Under the pieces are notes generated by a model. It had not been told where the DNA came from, did no database searches, and saw only the letters and a list, made by a program, of their open reading frames with translations. A stretch of 12,328 bases of DNA, from positions 1 through 12,328 of the forward strand of contig JACQOD010000011.1 in NCBI GenBank assembly GCA_016202725.1. The letters run 5' to 3'. A program made the position numbers and the translations under genes. Positions 12,188-12,328 of this stretch are shown one piece after another (the stretch's first letter is position 1; each line of letters begins with the position of its first letter). Source of the DNA: Candidatus Aenigmatarchaeota archaeon. GTDB lineage: Archaea > Aenigmatarchaeota > Aenigmatarchaeia > QMZP01.

Positions 12188-12328
12188 ATGGCCTGCGAGT
12201 CATGCGAAACGCCTCTTGAGGAAAACCAGGGTACGTGTGTAGCTGCCAAACGCATGCTATCGGTTTCCAACAATGCGGGAACAATGAAATCAGCACCAAG
12301 AGCACCTGCGGCGGGCAATGAGCTAAAC
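12188..12328 (+). CDS. Possible small Cys-containing protein (3'-truncated by window)
   Basis: ATG 12188 opens a frame that stays open to the window end (47 codons). AAAGGA lies five bases before the ATG. The start MACESCETPLEENQG has a CxxC pair, with a further Cys at residue 17, which may hint at metal binding. The later residues are Ala/Ser/Asn-rich and unremarkable. No family is recognised and codon use is less G/C-biased than its neighbours, so this may be chance. Confidence 0.3.
   Translation, partial: MACESCETPLEENQGTCVAAKRMLSVSNNAGTMKSAPRAPAAGNELN

Noticed and set aside
10717..12318. 533-codon minus-strand frame opposite ftsZ
   Set aside because: It covers the whole of ftsZ on the wrong strand and is low-complexity (His, Asp, Gly, Ala), a codon-bias artefact.

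Overview
The window is archaeal chromosome, probably from a GC-rich euryarchaeote-type lineage. It encodes translation initiation factor 2 gamma and beta subunits (aIF2), the tRNA-splicing ligase RtcB with its partner archease, a tRNA-Lys with a short intron and no encoded CCA, and an archaeal FtsZ. Five protein genes (trmB-like, aIF2 gamma, rtcB, archease, aIF2 beta) have an A/T-only TATA-like box ending 20-22 nt before the chosen ATG. That spacing predicts leaderless transcripts and supports the starts given here. I cannot name a genus from the sequence alone.

Layout: (1) 1-117 is the tail of an unidentified plus-strand gene. (2) 244-4394 is a minus-strand three-gene operon, read in the order thiamine-diphosphate (ThDP) enzyme of the acetolactate-synthase type, cobalamin-binding radical SAM enzyme, radical SAM enzyme with a SPASM-like tail. 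The coding regions overlap by 35 and 8 nt. A TrmB-type regulator (4498-5253) diverges from it across about 100 bp that hold one TATA element and an inverted repeat. This looks like an accessory metabolic cassette with a local regulator; I do not recognise its product. (3) 5369-7259 is an MBL-fold hydrolase downstream of aIF2 gamma. (4) 7319-10139 is the RNA-maintenance and translation block: tRNA-Lys(CTT) on plus; rtcB, archease and aIF2 beta on minus. The 5' region of rtcB carries two near-identical hairpins resembling the ends of IS200/IS605 (tnpB-type) elements. (5) 10140-10917 has no convincing protein gene but is dense in promoter-like and folded elements leading into ftsZ (10918-12027). 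These include a 15-bp two-part stem, two hairpins with the same six-base loop, a 22-bp palindrome touching a TATA box, and a hairpin beside the ribosome binding site. (6) After ftsZ come a T-rich terminator, a perfect hairpin and the start of a possible small Cys-containing protein cut by the window end.

How the parts fit: RtcB seals tRNA exons after intron removal and archease speeds its guanylylation, so these genes would act on transcripts such as the neighbouring intron-containing tRNA-Lys. aIF2 beta and gamma are two of the three subunits that deliver initiator tRNA. The ThDP/radical SAM cassette is functionally separate. The most promising undescribed material is that cassette and the ftsZ upstream region.
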